From Clostridium tetanomorphum (GTDB lineage Bacteria > Bacillota > Clostridia > Clostridiales > Clostridiaceae): DNA of 64,000 bases. The notes beneath the pieces are model-generated. The model was not told the origin of the DNA and did no database searches. It was given only the letters and a program-made list of their open reading frames with translations. The stretch spans positions 86,497-150,496 of the forward strand of contig NZ_JAGGKA010000011.1 of the NCBI RefSeq assembly GCF_017873215.1, in the 5' to 3' direction. Below, in pieces: positions 34,708-45,011 of the stretch (the first letter of the stretch is position 1; the number at the start of each line of letters is the position of its first letter). A program made the position numbers and the translations under genes.

Positions 34708-36147
34708 ATGTCTACTGGTACACCAACTAAAGATACAGGAATGAAAAAAACTTTATCTTTATGGAATTTTTTTACCATAGGATTTGGAGCTATTATAGGA
34801 ACTGGGTGGGTTTTATTAGTTGGAGATTGGATGATTATAGGCGGAGGCCCCACAGCCGCAATAATTGCATTCATTATAGGATCCTTATTTTTGCTTCCCA
34901 TAGGTGCAGTTTTTGGAGAACTCACAGCTGCTATACCTGTGTCAGGAGGAATAGTTGAATACGTTTCAAGAACCTTTGGAAACAAACTTTCATACTTTAC
35001 TGGCTGGTTTTTAGCTTTAGGAAATGGAATTTTATGTCCCTGGGAGGCAATTGCTATTTCATCTTTAGTTGGAGAATTTATACCTGCACTTAAAATTATT
35101 CCACTATATGAAATAATGGGAGCTACGGTATATCTTCCACCACTAATTGTATCACTTATTTTTGCAGGCTATGTTATTAGATTGAATTTTAAAGGAGCTT
35201 CTGCTGCTGCAAAGCTTCAAGGATTTTTAACTAAGCTATTACTGGCAGGTATGGTAATTGCCATGGGGATTTCTTTATTTAGAGGAGGTCCTAAAAACCT
35301 GCATCCAATATATAGAGCAGCAAATTCAGGAGCTAGAGGCTCATCAAGTATATGGATGGGTATTCTTCCAGTGTTAGTTATGACTCCTTTTTTTTATGCA
35401 GGATTTGATACTATACCGCAACAAGCAGAGGAAGCTGCAGAAGGGCTTGATTGGAATAAGTTTGGTAAAGTTATAAGTATGGCATTAATGGCCGCTGGTA
35501 TATTTTATATGATATGTATATATTCATTTGGAACAATAGTGCCTTGGGAAGAATTTGTAACCTATAATATACCAGCTTTAACTATTTTATCAGTAATAGG
35601 ACTTAAGATTTTTTCAAAAGTAATGATGTTTATTGCTATTATGGGACCACTAGGACCTATGAATTCTTTCTTTGGAGCTACTACTAGAATTTTACTTGCT
35701 ATGGGACGAAAAGGTCAATTACCTGAAAAGTTTAGTGAGCTGGATAAAAAGAATGGAACTCCTAAAGCAGCTAATACTTTAATGGCTATACTTACTATAA
35801 TGGGGCCATTTTTAGGAAATAAGATGTTAGTACCACTTACTAATGTTAGTTCTCTTGCATTTATTTTTGCATGTTTTATGGTTAGTGCAGCTTGTTTGAG
35901 AATGAGAAGAACAGAGCCTAATATAAATAGACCTTATAAAGTACCAGGGGGAAAAATTGGAATATCCTTAGCTTGTATTACAGCACTTATTATTATAGGA
36001 TTGTTGGTTATTCCAGGTAGTCCTGCTTCTTTAAACTCTGTTGAATGGAGTGTGGTAATGATATGGTTTTTAATAGGACTTACACTTATGTTTGTTAGAA
36101 ATAGAAATGTTAAAAAAGCAATAAGCAAAAATGGTGTTTCTAACTAA
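34708..36147 (+). CDS. APC-family amino acid permease
   Basis: A 479-residue membrane protein with about twelve helices. The first helix begins TLSLWNFFTIGFGAIIGTGW, and G-rich GAIIGTG is the substrate-site motif of APC transporters. GELTAAIPVSGGIVEYVSRTFG and PGGKIGISLACI near the C-terminus also fit. The substrate is likely an amino acid or amine. An upstream in-frame start would overlap the hairpin; ATG 34708 follows GAAGGGGG (34691-34698). The next gene encodes an amidohydrolase, suggesting uptake and hydrolysis of a related compound. Confidence 0.85.
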   Translation: MSTGTPTKDTGMKKTLSLWNFFTIGFGAIIGTGWVLLVGDWMIIGGGPTAAIIAFIIGSLFLLPIGAVFGELTAAIPVSGGIVEYVSRTFGNKLSYFTGWFLALGNGILCPWEAIAISSLVGEFIPALKIIPLYEIMGATVYLPPLIVSLIFAGYVIRLNFKGASAAAKLQGFLTKLLLAGMVIAMGISLFRGGPKNLHPIYRAANSGARGSSSIWMGILPVLVMTPFFYAGFDTIPQQAEEAAEGLDWNKFGKVISMALMAAGIFYMICIYSFGTIVPWEEFVTYNIPALTILSVIGLKIFSKVMMFIAIMGPLGPMNSFFGATTRILLAMGRKGQLPEKFSELDKKNGTPKAANTLMAILTIMGPFLGNKMLVPLTNVSSLAFIFACFMVSAACLRMRRTEPNINRPYKVPGGKIGISLACITALIIIGLLVIPGSPASLNSVEWSVVMIWFLIGLTLMFVRNRNVKKAISKNGVSN

Positions 36148-36281
36148 TAAATAACGAAGAATAGATAATAAATAATAAATATTAATCTTAAATTTTTGTA
36201 ATGAAAATGGAGAAAAATTATCTATAACTTTCAATTATCTATTTTTAATTGTTAATTAAATTTATGTTAGGGGGAGATATT

Positions 36282-37520
36282 GTGAGTAAAATTGCATTTA
36301 TGGGTGGTCTATTAATAGACGGAAAAGGTGGAGAACCAGTACAAAACTCTTTATTACTTATTAATGAAAAGAAAATTGAATATGCTGGGGTAATGAAAGA
36401 AGTTGAAGAAGATTACAAAAAAATAGATGTTACAGGAAAAACTATTATACCTGGGTTAATTGATTCACACCTTCATTTTAGTGGAAATAGAACTGATAGT
36501 GATACAGATTGGGTACTTGAACCAGTCATACAGAAAACAATTGTTGCTGTAGCCCAAGCTCGTGAAGCCCTTGAACATGGACTTACCTCTGTAGGTGAAA
36601 TTTCACGTTCAGGTATATATATTCGTAACATGATTGAAGAAGGAATAATTCCAGGACCACGCGTGGTTACCACAGGACTTGGTTTCTGTAGAACAGCGGG
36701 ACATGGGGATTCTCATAAGTTACCTTTAGAATATAACAATGCTTCTCATCCTTGGGCTGAAAGAGTAGATGGCCCTTGGGATCTTCGAAAAGCAGTAAGA
36801 AGAAGACTTCGTGAAAATCCAGATGCTATTAAGATTTGGTCTACAGGTGGAGGTATATGGAGGCTTGATGCTAAAGCAGATTTACATTATTGCATGGAAG
36901 AAATTCAGGCAGTAGTGGATGAATGTAACATGGTAGGACTACCTGTATGGTCTCATGCTGAAGGCTACGAAGGAGCACTTAATTCATGTAAAGCTGGGGT
37001 ATCTGCAATTATTCATGGACAAGAATTAAATGAAGAATGTTTGGAAATAATGAAAGAAAAAGATATTACTTTCTGTCCAACTCTCCAGTTCTTCTATGAA
37101 TGGTTTACAGTGTATGAACCACCATATAGAGCAATTCATGATCAATTTCCAGGAAAAACAACTGCAGAAAAAGAGCTGAATCGTATAATTAGCAACTTAC
37201 AAAACGCAAATAAAAAGGGAATTAGAATTACAGTTGGCTCTGATTCATTTTGCAGTAGCTTGACTCCATATGGCAAATATGCCATTACTGAGATGTATAC
37301 ACTTAACAAAGCTGGTCTTACAGAAATGGAAACAATTTTGGCTGCTACTAAAAATGGGGCTGAAATGCTTAGAATAGATGATGTTACTGGAACTTTAGAA
37401 AAGGGTAAATTTGCTGACCTTATTGTTTTATCAAAAAATCCACTAGAAGATATTCACAATATAGCTACAGAAAAAATGGAAGTTATTATGAAAGAAGGTA
37501 CTTTTGTTAAGAGAAAATAA
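36282..37520 (+). CDS. Metal-dependent amidohydrolase
   Basis: About 412 residues. It has the imidazolonepropionase/prolidase-like amidohydrolase layout: DSHLHFSG metal pair near residue 58, a candidate carboxylated Lys in AIKIWSTGGG, His in WSHAEG and IIHGQEL, and the Asp of TVGSDSF. It ends with the usual LIVLSKNPLEDI strand. It hydrolyses a cyclic amide or an acylated amino acid or dipeptide; the substrate is not identifiable. The start is GTG at 36282 after AGGGGGAG (36269-36276); an ATG 18 bases upstream overlaps that site. The intergenic spacer 36148-36270 is AT-rich with TAAT-type simple repeats. Confidence 0.82.
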   Translation: MSKIAFMGGLLIDGKGGEPVQNSLLLINEKKIEYAGVMKEVEEDYKKIDVTGKTIIPGLIDSHLHFSGNRTDSDTDWVLEPVIQKTIVAVAQAREALEHGLTSVGEISRSGIYIRNMIEEGIIPGPRVVTTGLGFCRTAGHGDSHKLPLEYNNASHPWAERVDGPWDLRKAVRRRLRENPDAIKIWSTGGGIWRLDAKADLHYCMEEIQAVVDECNMVGLPVWSHAEGYEGALNSCKAGVSAIIHGQELNEECLEIMKEKDITFCPTLQFFYEWFTVYEPPYRAIHDQFPGKTTAEKELNRIISNLQNANKKGIRITVGSDSFCSSLTPYGKYAITEMYTLNKAGLTEMETILAATKNGAEMLRIDDVTGTLEKGKFADLIVLSKNPLEDIHNIATEKMEVIMKEGTFVKRK

Positions 37521-37545
37521 TTAATTTAAAAAATAAACTTTATAG

Positions 37546-37575
37546 TTGACAACATATAGATATATGTAATATAAT
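37546..37575 (+). promoter_or_regulatory. Promoter of the MutS2-like gene
   Basis: TTGACA (37546-37551), 18-base spacer, TATAAT (37570-37575). It begins a leader of about 450 bases before the MutS2-like coding region. Confidence 0.8.
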
Positions 37576-37618
37576 GCTAAAAGATAAGTTTTATTAAATT
37601 AAAAAAAAGGAGTGCTTT

Positions 37619-37642
37619 ATGAGCGGGGTATTTTCAAAATAG
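37619..37642 (+). CDS. Candidate leader peptide (7 residues)
   Basis: An upstream reading frame encoding MSGVFSK with an excellent ribosome binding site AAGGAG six bases before ATG. It sits about 35 bases after the predicted transcription start and is followed by hairpins and a terminator at 37803. Short translated leaders in this position are typical of attenuators that sense ribosome stalling, as for many ribosome-targeting antibiotic resistance genes. Translation is inferred. Confidence 0.6.
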   Translation: MSGVFSK

Positions 37643-37762
37643 GTTAAATTTTATACTTAAATAAATCTTTCAAAAGGGGTAAATACATACCTTTATTTGT
37701 TGTAGATTTATTTGAAGATCTATGAAGATACAAAGCCACAAAGTACTTGTATATATTATATA

Positions 37763-37831
37763 GGAGATAGTTTATGCTATCTTTTATAAAAGTGCGTATT
37801 TTAAGCTGTGGAGGTATTCGCAGCTTTTTTT
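37763..37831 (+). terminator. Attenuator hairpins with terminator
   Basis: A hairpin AGATAG/CTATCT (37765-37782) with a T tail comes first. Then AAGCTGTG (37803-37810) pairs with CGCAGCTT (37819-37826), followed by seven T. An alternative left arm, AAAGTGCG (37789-37796), can pair with the same CGCA element, so mutually exclusive folds are possible. Between 37832 and 38036 a CATAGAA/TTCTATG hairpin (about 38002-38022) precedes the GGGAGAG site. Confidence 0.7.
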
Positions 37832-38036
37832 GCTTTATGGAGAATTATAGAATTGCTTTTAAATAAGGAAATTTTAAAATAAGGGAAGTTAGAATTTAAT
37901 TAAATGCTTTTTTAAAAAGAAATCTATTAATTCAGAAATTATATTCTGTCAACTAAAAAGATGTATTGCACTTTTTTATTGTACTAGGTGAATTTGATCT
38001 TCATAGAACAAAAATTCTATGTAGGGAGAGAAAGAA

Positions 38037-39942
38037 ATGAATATAAACGCTTTTGATAAATTACAGTACAATGATTTAAAAGAAATGGTAAAATATTACT
38101 GTGTAAGTGGATTAGGAAAGAAATTAATAGACAAACTAAAACCAAGTGAAAATTTAAATGTTGTGGAAAAAAGGCTTAGTGAAACTAGTGAAGGAAAAGC
38201 TTTATTACGACTTTCTAGTTACATTCCATTAGAAGGAATATTCAATGTAGATCATATTATAGAAAATGTTGAAAAAGGAATAATACTAGAGCCAGAAGAT
38301 TTAACTATTATGTGTAACTTTTTAAGAGGATGCAGAAAAGTTAAAGAATTTATGAATGGAAAAGAATTTTATGCTCCTACATTAAGTGCATATGCAAACT
38401 CAATTACAGAATTTAAATTTATAGAAGAAGAAATTGAGTTCTCTATAAGAGGAAGTTTAGTAGATTCAAATGCCAGTAAAGAATTAAAAAAGATAAGAAG
38501 ACTTATAGAAAATACAGAAAGTAAAATAAAAGAAAAACTAAATAAGTTTTTAAAAAGCAGTAGCAATAAAAACTATATCCAAGAGTTTTTTATAAGTAAA
38601 AGAAATGATAGATGGACTATACCTATAAAAGCAGCATACAAAAATCTGGTTTCAGGCACAATTGTAGAAGTTTCATCTAAAGGCTCTACAGTATTTATTG
38701 AACCAAGTACTATATCTAGATATACTACGGAGTTAATAGAATTAAAATCTGAAGAAGCGATGGAAGAATATAAAATATTATCCTATTTAACAGGCTTTAT
38801 ATTTGATAATCTAAGAGAAATCAAAATCAATATAGAAGTAATAGGAGAATATGATATGATTTTTGCTAAGGCAAAATATAGTGAGGCAATAGACGGAATA
38901 AAACCTAAAATTAATGATTATGGATATATAAATATCATTAAAGGAAAGCATCCTTTATTAAAGGGACAGGTAGTACCTTTAGATTTTAATATAGGAAAAG
39001 ATTATAGAACTTTAATAATAACAGGGCCTAATGCAGGAGGAAAAACTGTTGTGCTAAAAACTGTAGGTATTTTAACTTTGGCAGTACAATCAGGATTCCA
39101 TATTTTAGCCCAAGAAGGAACTGAAATGTCAATATTTAAGAATATATTTGTTGATATTGGTGATAATCAAAGTATAGAAAATTCTTTAAGTACCTTCTCA
39201 TCGCATATAAAAAATTTAGCGGATATAATTAAAAGCAGCAATAAATCCACTTTAATACTATGTGATGAAATAGGAAGTGGAACAGAACCTAATGAAGGAG
39301 CAGGTCTTGCTATAGCTTATACTAGAGGAATTTTATCATAAGGGATGTATAACTGTAGCTACTACTCATTATGGAGAAATAAAGAATTTTTCTGAAACGC
39401 ATAAAGACTTTCAAAATGCAGCAATGCAGTTTAAAAGTGAAACCTTAGAACCATTATACAAGTTAATTATAGGAAAATCAGGAGAAAGTAATGCTCTTTG
39501 GATATCTAAGAAAATGGGTATAAAGGATTCTATTTTAGAAAAAGCTAAGATTTATATAGAAAGTAAAGATTATAATTTTAACTTAGTAAAGGAAAGTAAG
39601 ATTAAAAGAGAGAAAGTTGGGGAACAATATACAAGCGATGAAAACTATTACCAATTTAAAGTAGGCGATAAAGTCTTTCTTATGGATTATAAAGAATCTG
39701 GAATTGTTTATAAAGAAAAAGACAGATTCAACAATATAATAGTGTTATATAAAAAAGATTTTATAGAAGTCAATGAAAAAAGAGTTAAGTTAGAATTTAA
39801 AGCTGAAGATTTGTATCCTGAAGGCTATGACTTAAATAGCTTATTTGTAAGTTATAGTGAGAGAAAATTAGAAAGGGATATTAAAAGAGGATCTAAAAAA
39901 GCTTTGAAAAAAATTCAAAAGGAAATGAAGAATAACAAATAG
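38037..39942 (+). pseudogene. MutS2-like ATPase gene with +1 frameshift
   Basis: The reading frame starts as a MutS2-family protein (core clamp helices, then Walker A GPNAGGKTV and Walker B ILCDEIGSGTEPNEG) and stops at 39341. At 39315-39321 an extra T changes the frame: read as GCT ATA CTA GAG GAA, the +1 frame continues ILEEFYHKGC, VATTHYGEIKNFSE and on to 39942. Removing one base would give about 634 residues. The C-terminus lacks the Smr nuclease domain and ends in a basic tail, so it is a short MutS2 paralogue rather than the housekeeping form. MutS-type relatives act on collided ribosomes or recombination structures. The frameshift may be a real mutation, a sequencing error, or less likely recoding. 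Confidence 0.85.
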
Positions 39943-39954
39943 AATTATTAAAAG

Positions 39955-39999
39955 TATGTCAAAGCCATGAAAAACATGTATGGCTTTGACATAAAAATT
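39955..39999 (+). terminator. Terminator after MutS2-like gene
   Basis: TATGTCAAAGCCAT (39955-39968) is the exact complement of ATGGCTTTGACATA (39980-39993), giving a 14-base-pair stem. The following sequence is only moderately T-rich. Confidence 0.75.
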
Positions 40000-40118
40000 A
40001 GTTTTCTAACAATTTAGAAAATTTTTATAGATTAATATTACAGCATTAGTGTATAATTTAAGTAGTTAGTATAAATTTAGGAGTAAATTAATAGGAGAGC
40101 TAAGGAGGTAAATCAGTG

Positions 40119-41780
40119 ATGACTAATAATAGTGTGAAAGTTATTCCTTTAGGTGGGCTTGGGGAAATTGGTAAAAATATAACTGCAATTGAGTATAAAG
40201 ATGAGATTATTGTAATAGATTGTGGTGTATCCTTTCCAGATGAGGAGATGTATGGCGTAGACTTAGTTATTCCTGATATAACTTACTTATTAGATAATAA
40301 AGATAAAGTGAAAGGTTTCTTTCTAACTCACGGACATGAAGATCATATAGGGTCATTACCATATATTTTAAAGCAATTAAATCTACCAATCTATGGAACA
40401 AAGTTAACACTGGGAATAGTACAAAATAAATTAAAAGAACATGATATACTTTCAAAATGTGAACTTAATGGAATAAAAGCTGGAGATGTGATAAAAGTAG
40501 GAGATTTAGAAGTAGAATTTATAAGAGTTACTCATAGTATAGCTGATTCTTGTGCCATAGCTATTCATACACCTATTGGTGTAATATTACATACTGGTGA
40601 TTTTAAAATAGATTATACTCCTATTGATGGATCAATTATAGATTTTCAGCGTATTTCAGAGTTAGGAAAGCAGGGAGTAATGCTACTTATGGCAGATAGT
40701 ACTAATGTACAACGTCCAGGGCATACAATTTCTGAAAAGGCTATTGGAGATACCTTAACTAGAATTTTTTCTAATGCAGAAGGAAGGGTTATTGTAGCTA
40801 CTTTTGCTTCAAACATTCATAGAATGCAGCAGATAGTTAATGCTTCTGTTAAATATGGAAGAAAAGTAGCCTTTAGTGGAAGAAGCATGGAAAACATATC
40901 TCAAGTGGCTATAGAATTAGGATATCTTAATATACCAGAGGGAGAACTTATAAGTGTAGATGATATAAATAATTATTCCAATGATAAAATAACCATAATA
41001 ACTACAGGAAGCCAGGGAGAACCTATGGCAGCTTTGGCTAGAATAGCTTTTGCTAATCATAGAAAAATTAGCATAGAGCCTAAGGATTTATTTATTATCT
41101 CAGCATCACCAATACCTGGAAATGAAAAATTAATATCTAAAGTTATTAATCAGTTATTTAAAAAAGGTGCAAGTGTAATTTATGAAGATTTAGAAGAAGT
41201 GCACGTATCAGGGCATGCTTATGAAGAGGAATTAAAGTTAATTCATACATTAGTTCATCCTAAATTTTTTATGCCTGTACATGGTGAATATAGGCATTTA
41301 AAGCATCATGGAAAATTAGCTAGAAAATTAGGTATGGAAGAATCAAATATTTTTATTCTGGAAACAGGTCAGATATTAGAATTATGGGGAAAAGAAGCTA
41401 AAATTTCTGGAAGAGTTCATACAGGAGCAGTATTTGTAGACGGACTTGGAGTAGGTGATGTTGGAAATATAGTACTTAGAGATAGGAAACATTTAGCACA
41501 GGATGGAATAATTACTATAGTTGTTACTATAGAAAAAGAATCTTATAAAGCTATAGCAGGTCCAGATATAATTACTAGAGGATTTGTATACGCAAAGGAA
41601 TCAGAAGAATTAATTAATGAATCAAAAGAAATTGTTAAAAGAGAGCTTGAGAATTGTTTAGACAATAGAATTATTGAGTGGTATGTTTTAAAATCAAGTA
41701 TAAAAAAATCTCTTGAAAAATATCTATATGAACAAACTAAAAGAAGACCTATTGTGTTACCCATTATTATGGAAATTTAA
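40119..41780 (+). CDS. rnj: Ribonuclease J
   Basis: About 553 residues of metallo-beta-lactamase/beta-CASP fold. It has zinc motif FLTHGHEDHIGS (about residue 72), HTGDFK, DSTNVQRPGHT, beta-CASP ATFASNIHRMQQ and GSQGEP, and the HVSGHAYEEE and MPVHGEYRHL motifs of RNase J. RNase J performs 5'-to-3' exonuclease and endonuclease mRNA decay and processing. GTG at 40116 and ATG at 40119 are adjacent; TAAGGAGG (40101-40108) suits the ATG best. Confidence 0.93.
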   Translation: MTNNSVKVIPLGGLGEIGKNITAIEYKDEIIVIDCGVSFPDEEMYGVDLVIPDITYLLDNKDKVKGFFLTHGHEDHIGSLPYILKQLNLPIYGTKLTLGIVQNKLKEHDILSKCELNGIKAGDVIKVGDLEVEFIRVTHSIADSCAIAIHTPIGVILHTGDFKIDYTPIDGSIIDFQRISELGKQGVMLLMADSTNVQRPGHTISEKAIGDTLTRIFSNAEGRVIVATFASNIHRMQQIVNASVKYGRKVAFSGRSMENISQVAIELGYLNIPEGELISVDDINNYSNDKITIITTGSQGEPMAALARIAFANHRKISIEPKDLFIISASPIPGNEKLISKVINQLFKKGASVIYEDLEEVHVSGHAYEEELKLIHTLVHPKFFMPVHGEYRHLKHHGKLARKLGMEESNIFILETGQILELWGKEAKISGRVHTGAVFVDGLGVGDVGNIVLRDRKHLAQDGIITIVVTIEKESYKAIAGPDIITRGFVYAKESEELINESKEIVKRELENCLDNRIIEWYVLKSSIKKSLEKYLYEQTKRRPIVLPIIMEI

Positions 41781-41784
41781 TTGC

Positions 41785-41821
41785 AAAAAGGAGTGTATAA
41801 TTGAAATATGCTCCTTTTTTT
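41785..41821 (+). terminator. Terminator after RNase J
   Basis: AAAAAGGAG pairs with CTCCTTTTT around a loop, with a run of seven T. Confidence 0.9.
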
Positions 41822-41878
41822 ATTTTCAATTATAATTGATATATAGTATAATATTATAACTTAGAAAGGAGAGATTTT

Positions 41879-42514
41879 ATGTTTGGTATTATAAATTATA
41901 GTGTGTTTATAATTTCAGGTATTGTATTGAATTTAACACCAGGAGCAGATACCATATATATATTAGGAAATAGTATTTCAAATGGCAAGAAAGTAGGTAT
42001 AATGTCAGCTTTAGGAATTTCTACTGGATGTATTGTTCATACTATAATGGCAGCTTTGGGACTATCTGTTATATTAGCTAAATCAGCTATGGCTTTTAAT
42101 ATTATTAAGTATTTAGGGGCTGCTTATCTAATTTATTTAGGAATTCGTTTTTTAATATCAAAATCTTCACTTGTTGTACAAAAGGATAGCAATTCAAGTA
42201 GCCTTATAAAAATATATTTTCAAGGAGTTATTACAAATGTTTTAAATCCTAAGGTAGCTTTATTTTTCTTAGCTTTTTTACCTCAGTTTATTCATCCTAA
42301 TAATAGCTATGGAGTAATTCCTTTTTTAATTCTTGGTTTTACATTTATTACAACTGCAACTTTATGGAGTATAGTATTAGTAATATTTTCATCATATATA
42401 GCAGGTAGGTTAAGTGAAAAAATGGGACTAGCTACTAGCTTAAATAAAATAACAGGAGCTGTGTTTATTGCATTGGGATTGAATTTATTACGAGCAAAAT
42501 TAGGTGAAATGTAA
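41879..42514 (+). CDS. LysE-family amino acid exporter
   Basis: A 211-residue membrane protein with six hydrophobic helices. GIVLNLTPGADTIYILGNSI is the N-terminal LysE/RhtB signature, and LNPKVALFFLAFLPQFI is the second. Members export amino acids or their derivatives. It has its own AAAGGAG site and a likely promoter at about 41832-41860. Confidence 0.9.
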   Translation: MFGIINYSVFIISGIVLNLTPGADTIYILGNSISNGKKVGIMSALGISTGCIVHTIMAALGLSVILAKSAMAFNIIKYLGAAYLIYLGIRFLISKSSLVVQKDSNSSSLIKIYFQGVITNVLNPKVALFFLAFLPQFIHPNNSYGVIPFLILGFTFITTATLWSIVLVIFSSYIAGRLSEKMGLATSLNKITGAVFIALGLNLLRAKLGEM

Positions 42515-42567
42515 TATGACTTTATTATTAAAAGGATAATTTTTACTTATAGAAAAGGTGAGTTCTA

Positions 42568-43809
42568 TTGAAAAAATATTTTTATAAATTACAAAATATA
42601 TATACTAAACATGGTAGTAAGAAAAATATTCTAATATTTATGGTATTAAGTTTATTTCTTATGGCTATTATAGGTTATGGGTATGGAATGATACAATCCA
42701 GTAAAGAAAGAGTCATAAGTGGATTTGAGAAAGCTATGCTATCAAATAGTAAAAAGGATATATTAAAATATTGCAAATTAGATAGTGATGAGATTAAGCT
42801 AGATTCAAATAATGTAGAAGCTTTTATGAAATATATTAAGGAAAATCCTCATATTATAAAAAATAAAATAGATGTACTTAGATATAAAACAAAGGAAGAA
42901 AGTAAAGATGAAATGATTAGGTTGGAAAGCAAGAAAGCATTTATAGGATATAGATATAAAGTTTTAATATCTCCAATCTATATAAGTATAAACACTAGAC
43001 TTAAAAATACTGAAGTATTCTTAAATAATAAATTATATTATAAAGCAGAAAAAGATAACCAAGTAGAGAAGTTAGGACCATTAGTGCCTGGCACTTATAA
43101 TATAGAAGGAGTTATTAATACTTATGAGGGTAAAGTTAAAGAAAGTAAAAAAGTAACTCTTTTAGATAAAGAAAATACAATTAATATTAATCCAAAAGTA
43201 GGAAAAATTTCTGTAAACAGTGATTCCATAGATGCAAAGGTATTTATAAATGGAAAAGACACAGAAAAGACAGTAAAAGAGTTTAAAAATATAGGGCCTG
43301 TTCCTATGGATGGATCTTTAAAACTTTATATAGAAGAGCAATATCCTTGGGGAAAAGCCAAAAGTGAAGAGGTAGAAATTAAAGATATAGGGGATATAAA
43401 ATTAAAAGTTAATGCCATAAATGATGAACTTAGAAAAAATTTAAGTTCTCTATTAAATGATTTTTATTATAATGCGTATCGATCCATGGAAGAACAAGAT
43501 AAGTCCATGATGAAAAATTGTACTGATAAAGTTAAGGATGAATTTTATAAGATTTATAATGAAAATAAAAGATTTTTTAAGAGTAAATATATTTTTAGTG
43601 AGTTAAAATTAGATGAAAATGCAATAGAAATAAAAAAAGAACACTTAATTTATAAAGCAATTGTTCAGGTATCAGTAACTTATACTAAGGAGAACAATTT
43701 CTATGGATTTAATTTAGGTTCAGAGGAAGAAAATTATAAATTTATAAATGAATTAATTTTTGAAAATAATGAAATGAATTGGAAAGTCTTTAAAATAAAA
43801 GTTGTTTAA
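42568..43809 (+). CDS. TcaA-like membrane-anchored protein
   Basis: A 413-residue protein with one N-terminal transmembrane helix (about 20-43) and a large extracellular part. The pattern of repeated beta modules (VFLNNKLYYK, VFINGKDTEK) and final NTF2-like region resembles TcaA/YvbJ, a family tied to cell-wall antibiotic susceptibility. The zinc ribbon usually found at the N-terminus is absent. The start is TTG at 42568 after AAAGGTGA. The role in wall stress is family-based inference. Confidence 0.65.
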   Translation: MKKYFYKLQNIYTKHGSKKNILIFMVLSLFLMAIIGYGYGMIQSSKERVISGFEKAMLSNSKKDILKYCKLDSDEIKLDSNNVEAFMKYIKENPHIIKNKIDVLRYKTKEESKDEMIRLESKKAFIGYRYKVLISPIYISINTRLKNTEVFLNNKLYYKAEKDNQVEKLGPLVPGTYNIEGVINTYEGKVKESKKVTLLDKENTININPKVGKISVNSDSIDAKVFINGKDTEKTVKEFKNIGPVPMDGSLKLYIEEQYPWGKAKSEEVEIKDIGDIKLKVNAINDELRKNLSSLLNDFYYNAYRSMEEQDKSMMKNCTDKVKDEFYKIYNENKRFFKSKYIFSELKLDENAIEIKKEHLIYKAIVQVSVTYTKENNFYGFNLGSEEENYKFINELIFENNEMNWKVFKIKVV

Positions 43810-43856
43810 ATTTTAAATAGTAATATTAATAGGAGATATATTTAAAAATGATTTAA

Positions 43857-43886
43857 AGGAGATGATTTTAAATTATCTCCTAAAAT
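43857..43886. terminator. Terminator between convergent genes
   Basis: AGGAGAT (43857-43863) pairs with ATCTCCT (43875-43881), followed by TAAAATTTT. It is located between the TcaA-like gene on the plus strand and the GGDEF gene on the minus strand. Confidence 0.6.
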
Positions 43887-43898
43887 TTTAAGAATTTT

Positions 43899-44978
43899 TT
43901 AAAAAGTATTCCATTTAACACAATTTTTACCTGAAGCTTTTGCCTTATATAGAAGTTTATCTACACGTTCTATAAATTTGCGTTGATCGCAATTCGAAAT
44001 ATTCCCAAGCTCTAGACTAGATATACCACAACTTATAGTTATTCTTATATGGAAATCTTCTATTTTAAAAATATAGTTTTCTATAGCACTTCTTATATTT
44101 TCACAGAGTTCTATACCTTTTTTTAATTCTGTATTAGGAAGAAGAACTGCAAACTCCTCGCCACCGTATCTAGCTGCCATATCTTTATTTCTAAGGTTAT
44201 CTAATATAATTTTTGATACTTCTTTTAGTATAAAATCACCAGTTAGATGGCCGTAATTATCATTTATTTTTTTAAAATCATCAATATCAAACATAGCCAT
44301 ACATAGCTTAGAGTCCTTATTAAGATTTTTTAAAATATCTGAAAAATTGCTGTAAAAACTTCTATGAGTGTACATATTTGTAAGATAATCTTTAGAGGCT
44401 AATTTTTCTAATGCTTTATTTTTTCTATGTAATTCTTCTAACATGAAATTAACTTGTCTTATAAGTTTATATATAAAACTTATAAGAATATGAGAAATTA
44501 AAGCTAATATATATATAAATGCTATATTTATTACATTTTCAATACTGAATATATTAATAAATAACTTTTTACATATAAATATTCCCCCTATAGTTACTAT
44601 ACTAGGGAATATAAGGGGATTCAGCTTACTAAATCTTATATTTTGAAATAATATATATACATACAATATAGGCATTAAAGTGTAAAGATATTGAGAATTT
44701 AAATATATGAAAACCAATAAAAAAGTAGCATCTAATACAGCTATAAAAAAATTCGGTTTTAGATTTTTATTGTTATTCATATTTTTAATAAAAAATACAA
44801 ATTGAATTCCTATATAGATTAAATAAAAGCCAATTAAATATTTATTTATAAAAGAATTTTCTTTTTTTTCTAGAATTAATAGTTTTTCAACAATGATCAT
44901 AAAAACTATAAATACGGCTTTAAGCATTAAATAAAATTCTTCTAAATTATTTATAGTAGCTTTGTTTACATCTAACAA
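43899..44978 (-). CDS. Membrane diguanylate cyclase (GGDEF)
   Basis: A 359-residue protein with about six or seven transmembrane helices (residues 1-180), a short coiled coil, and a GGDEF domain. The active site is RYGGEEFAVLLP, with an inhibitory I-site RNKD five residues before it. SKDYLTNMYTHRSF is the usual N-terminal signature. It makes cyclic di-GMP from GTP and is probably subject to product inhibition. It lies convergent with the TcaA-like gene and divergent from feoA. Confidence 0.9.
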   Translation of the reverse strand: MLDVNKATINNLEEFYLMLKAVFIVFMIIVEKLLILEKKENSFINKYLIGFYLIYIGIQFVFFIKNMNNNKNLKPNFFIAVLDATFLLVFIYLNSQYLYTLMPILYVYILFQNIRFSKLNPLIFPSIVTIGGIFICKKLFINIFSIENVINIAFIYILALISHILISFIYKLIRQVNFMLEELHRKNKALEKLASKDYLTNMYTHRSFYSNFSDILKNLNKDSKLCMAMFDIDDFKKINDNYGHLTGDFILKEVSKIILDNLRNKDMAARYGGEEFAVLLPNTELKKGIELCENIRSAIENYIFKIEDFHIRITISCGISSLELGNISNCDQRKFIERVDKLLYKAKASGKNCVKWNTF

Positions 44979-45011
44979 AATAAAGACCTCCTATTAATTA
45001 CAGATAATAAA

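Noticed and set aside
36148..36270. AT-rich direct repeats before the amidohydrolase as a mobile element
   Set aside because: Only simple TAAT-type low-complexity sequence without terminal repeats.
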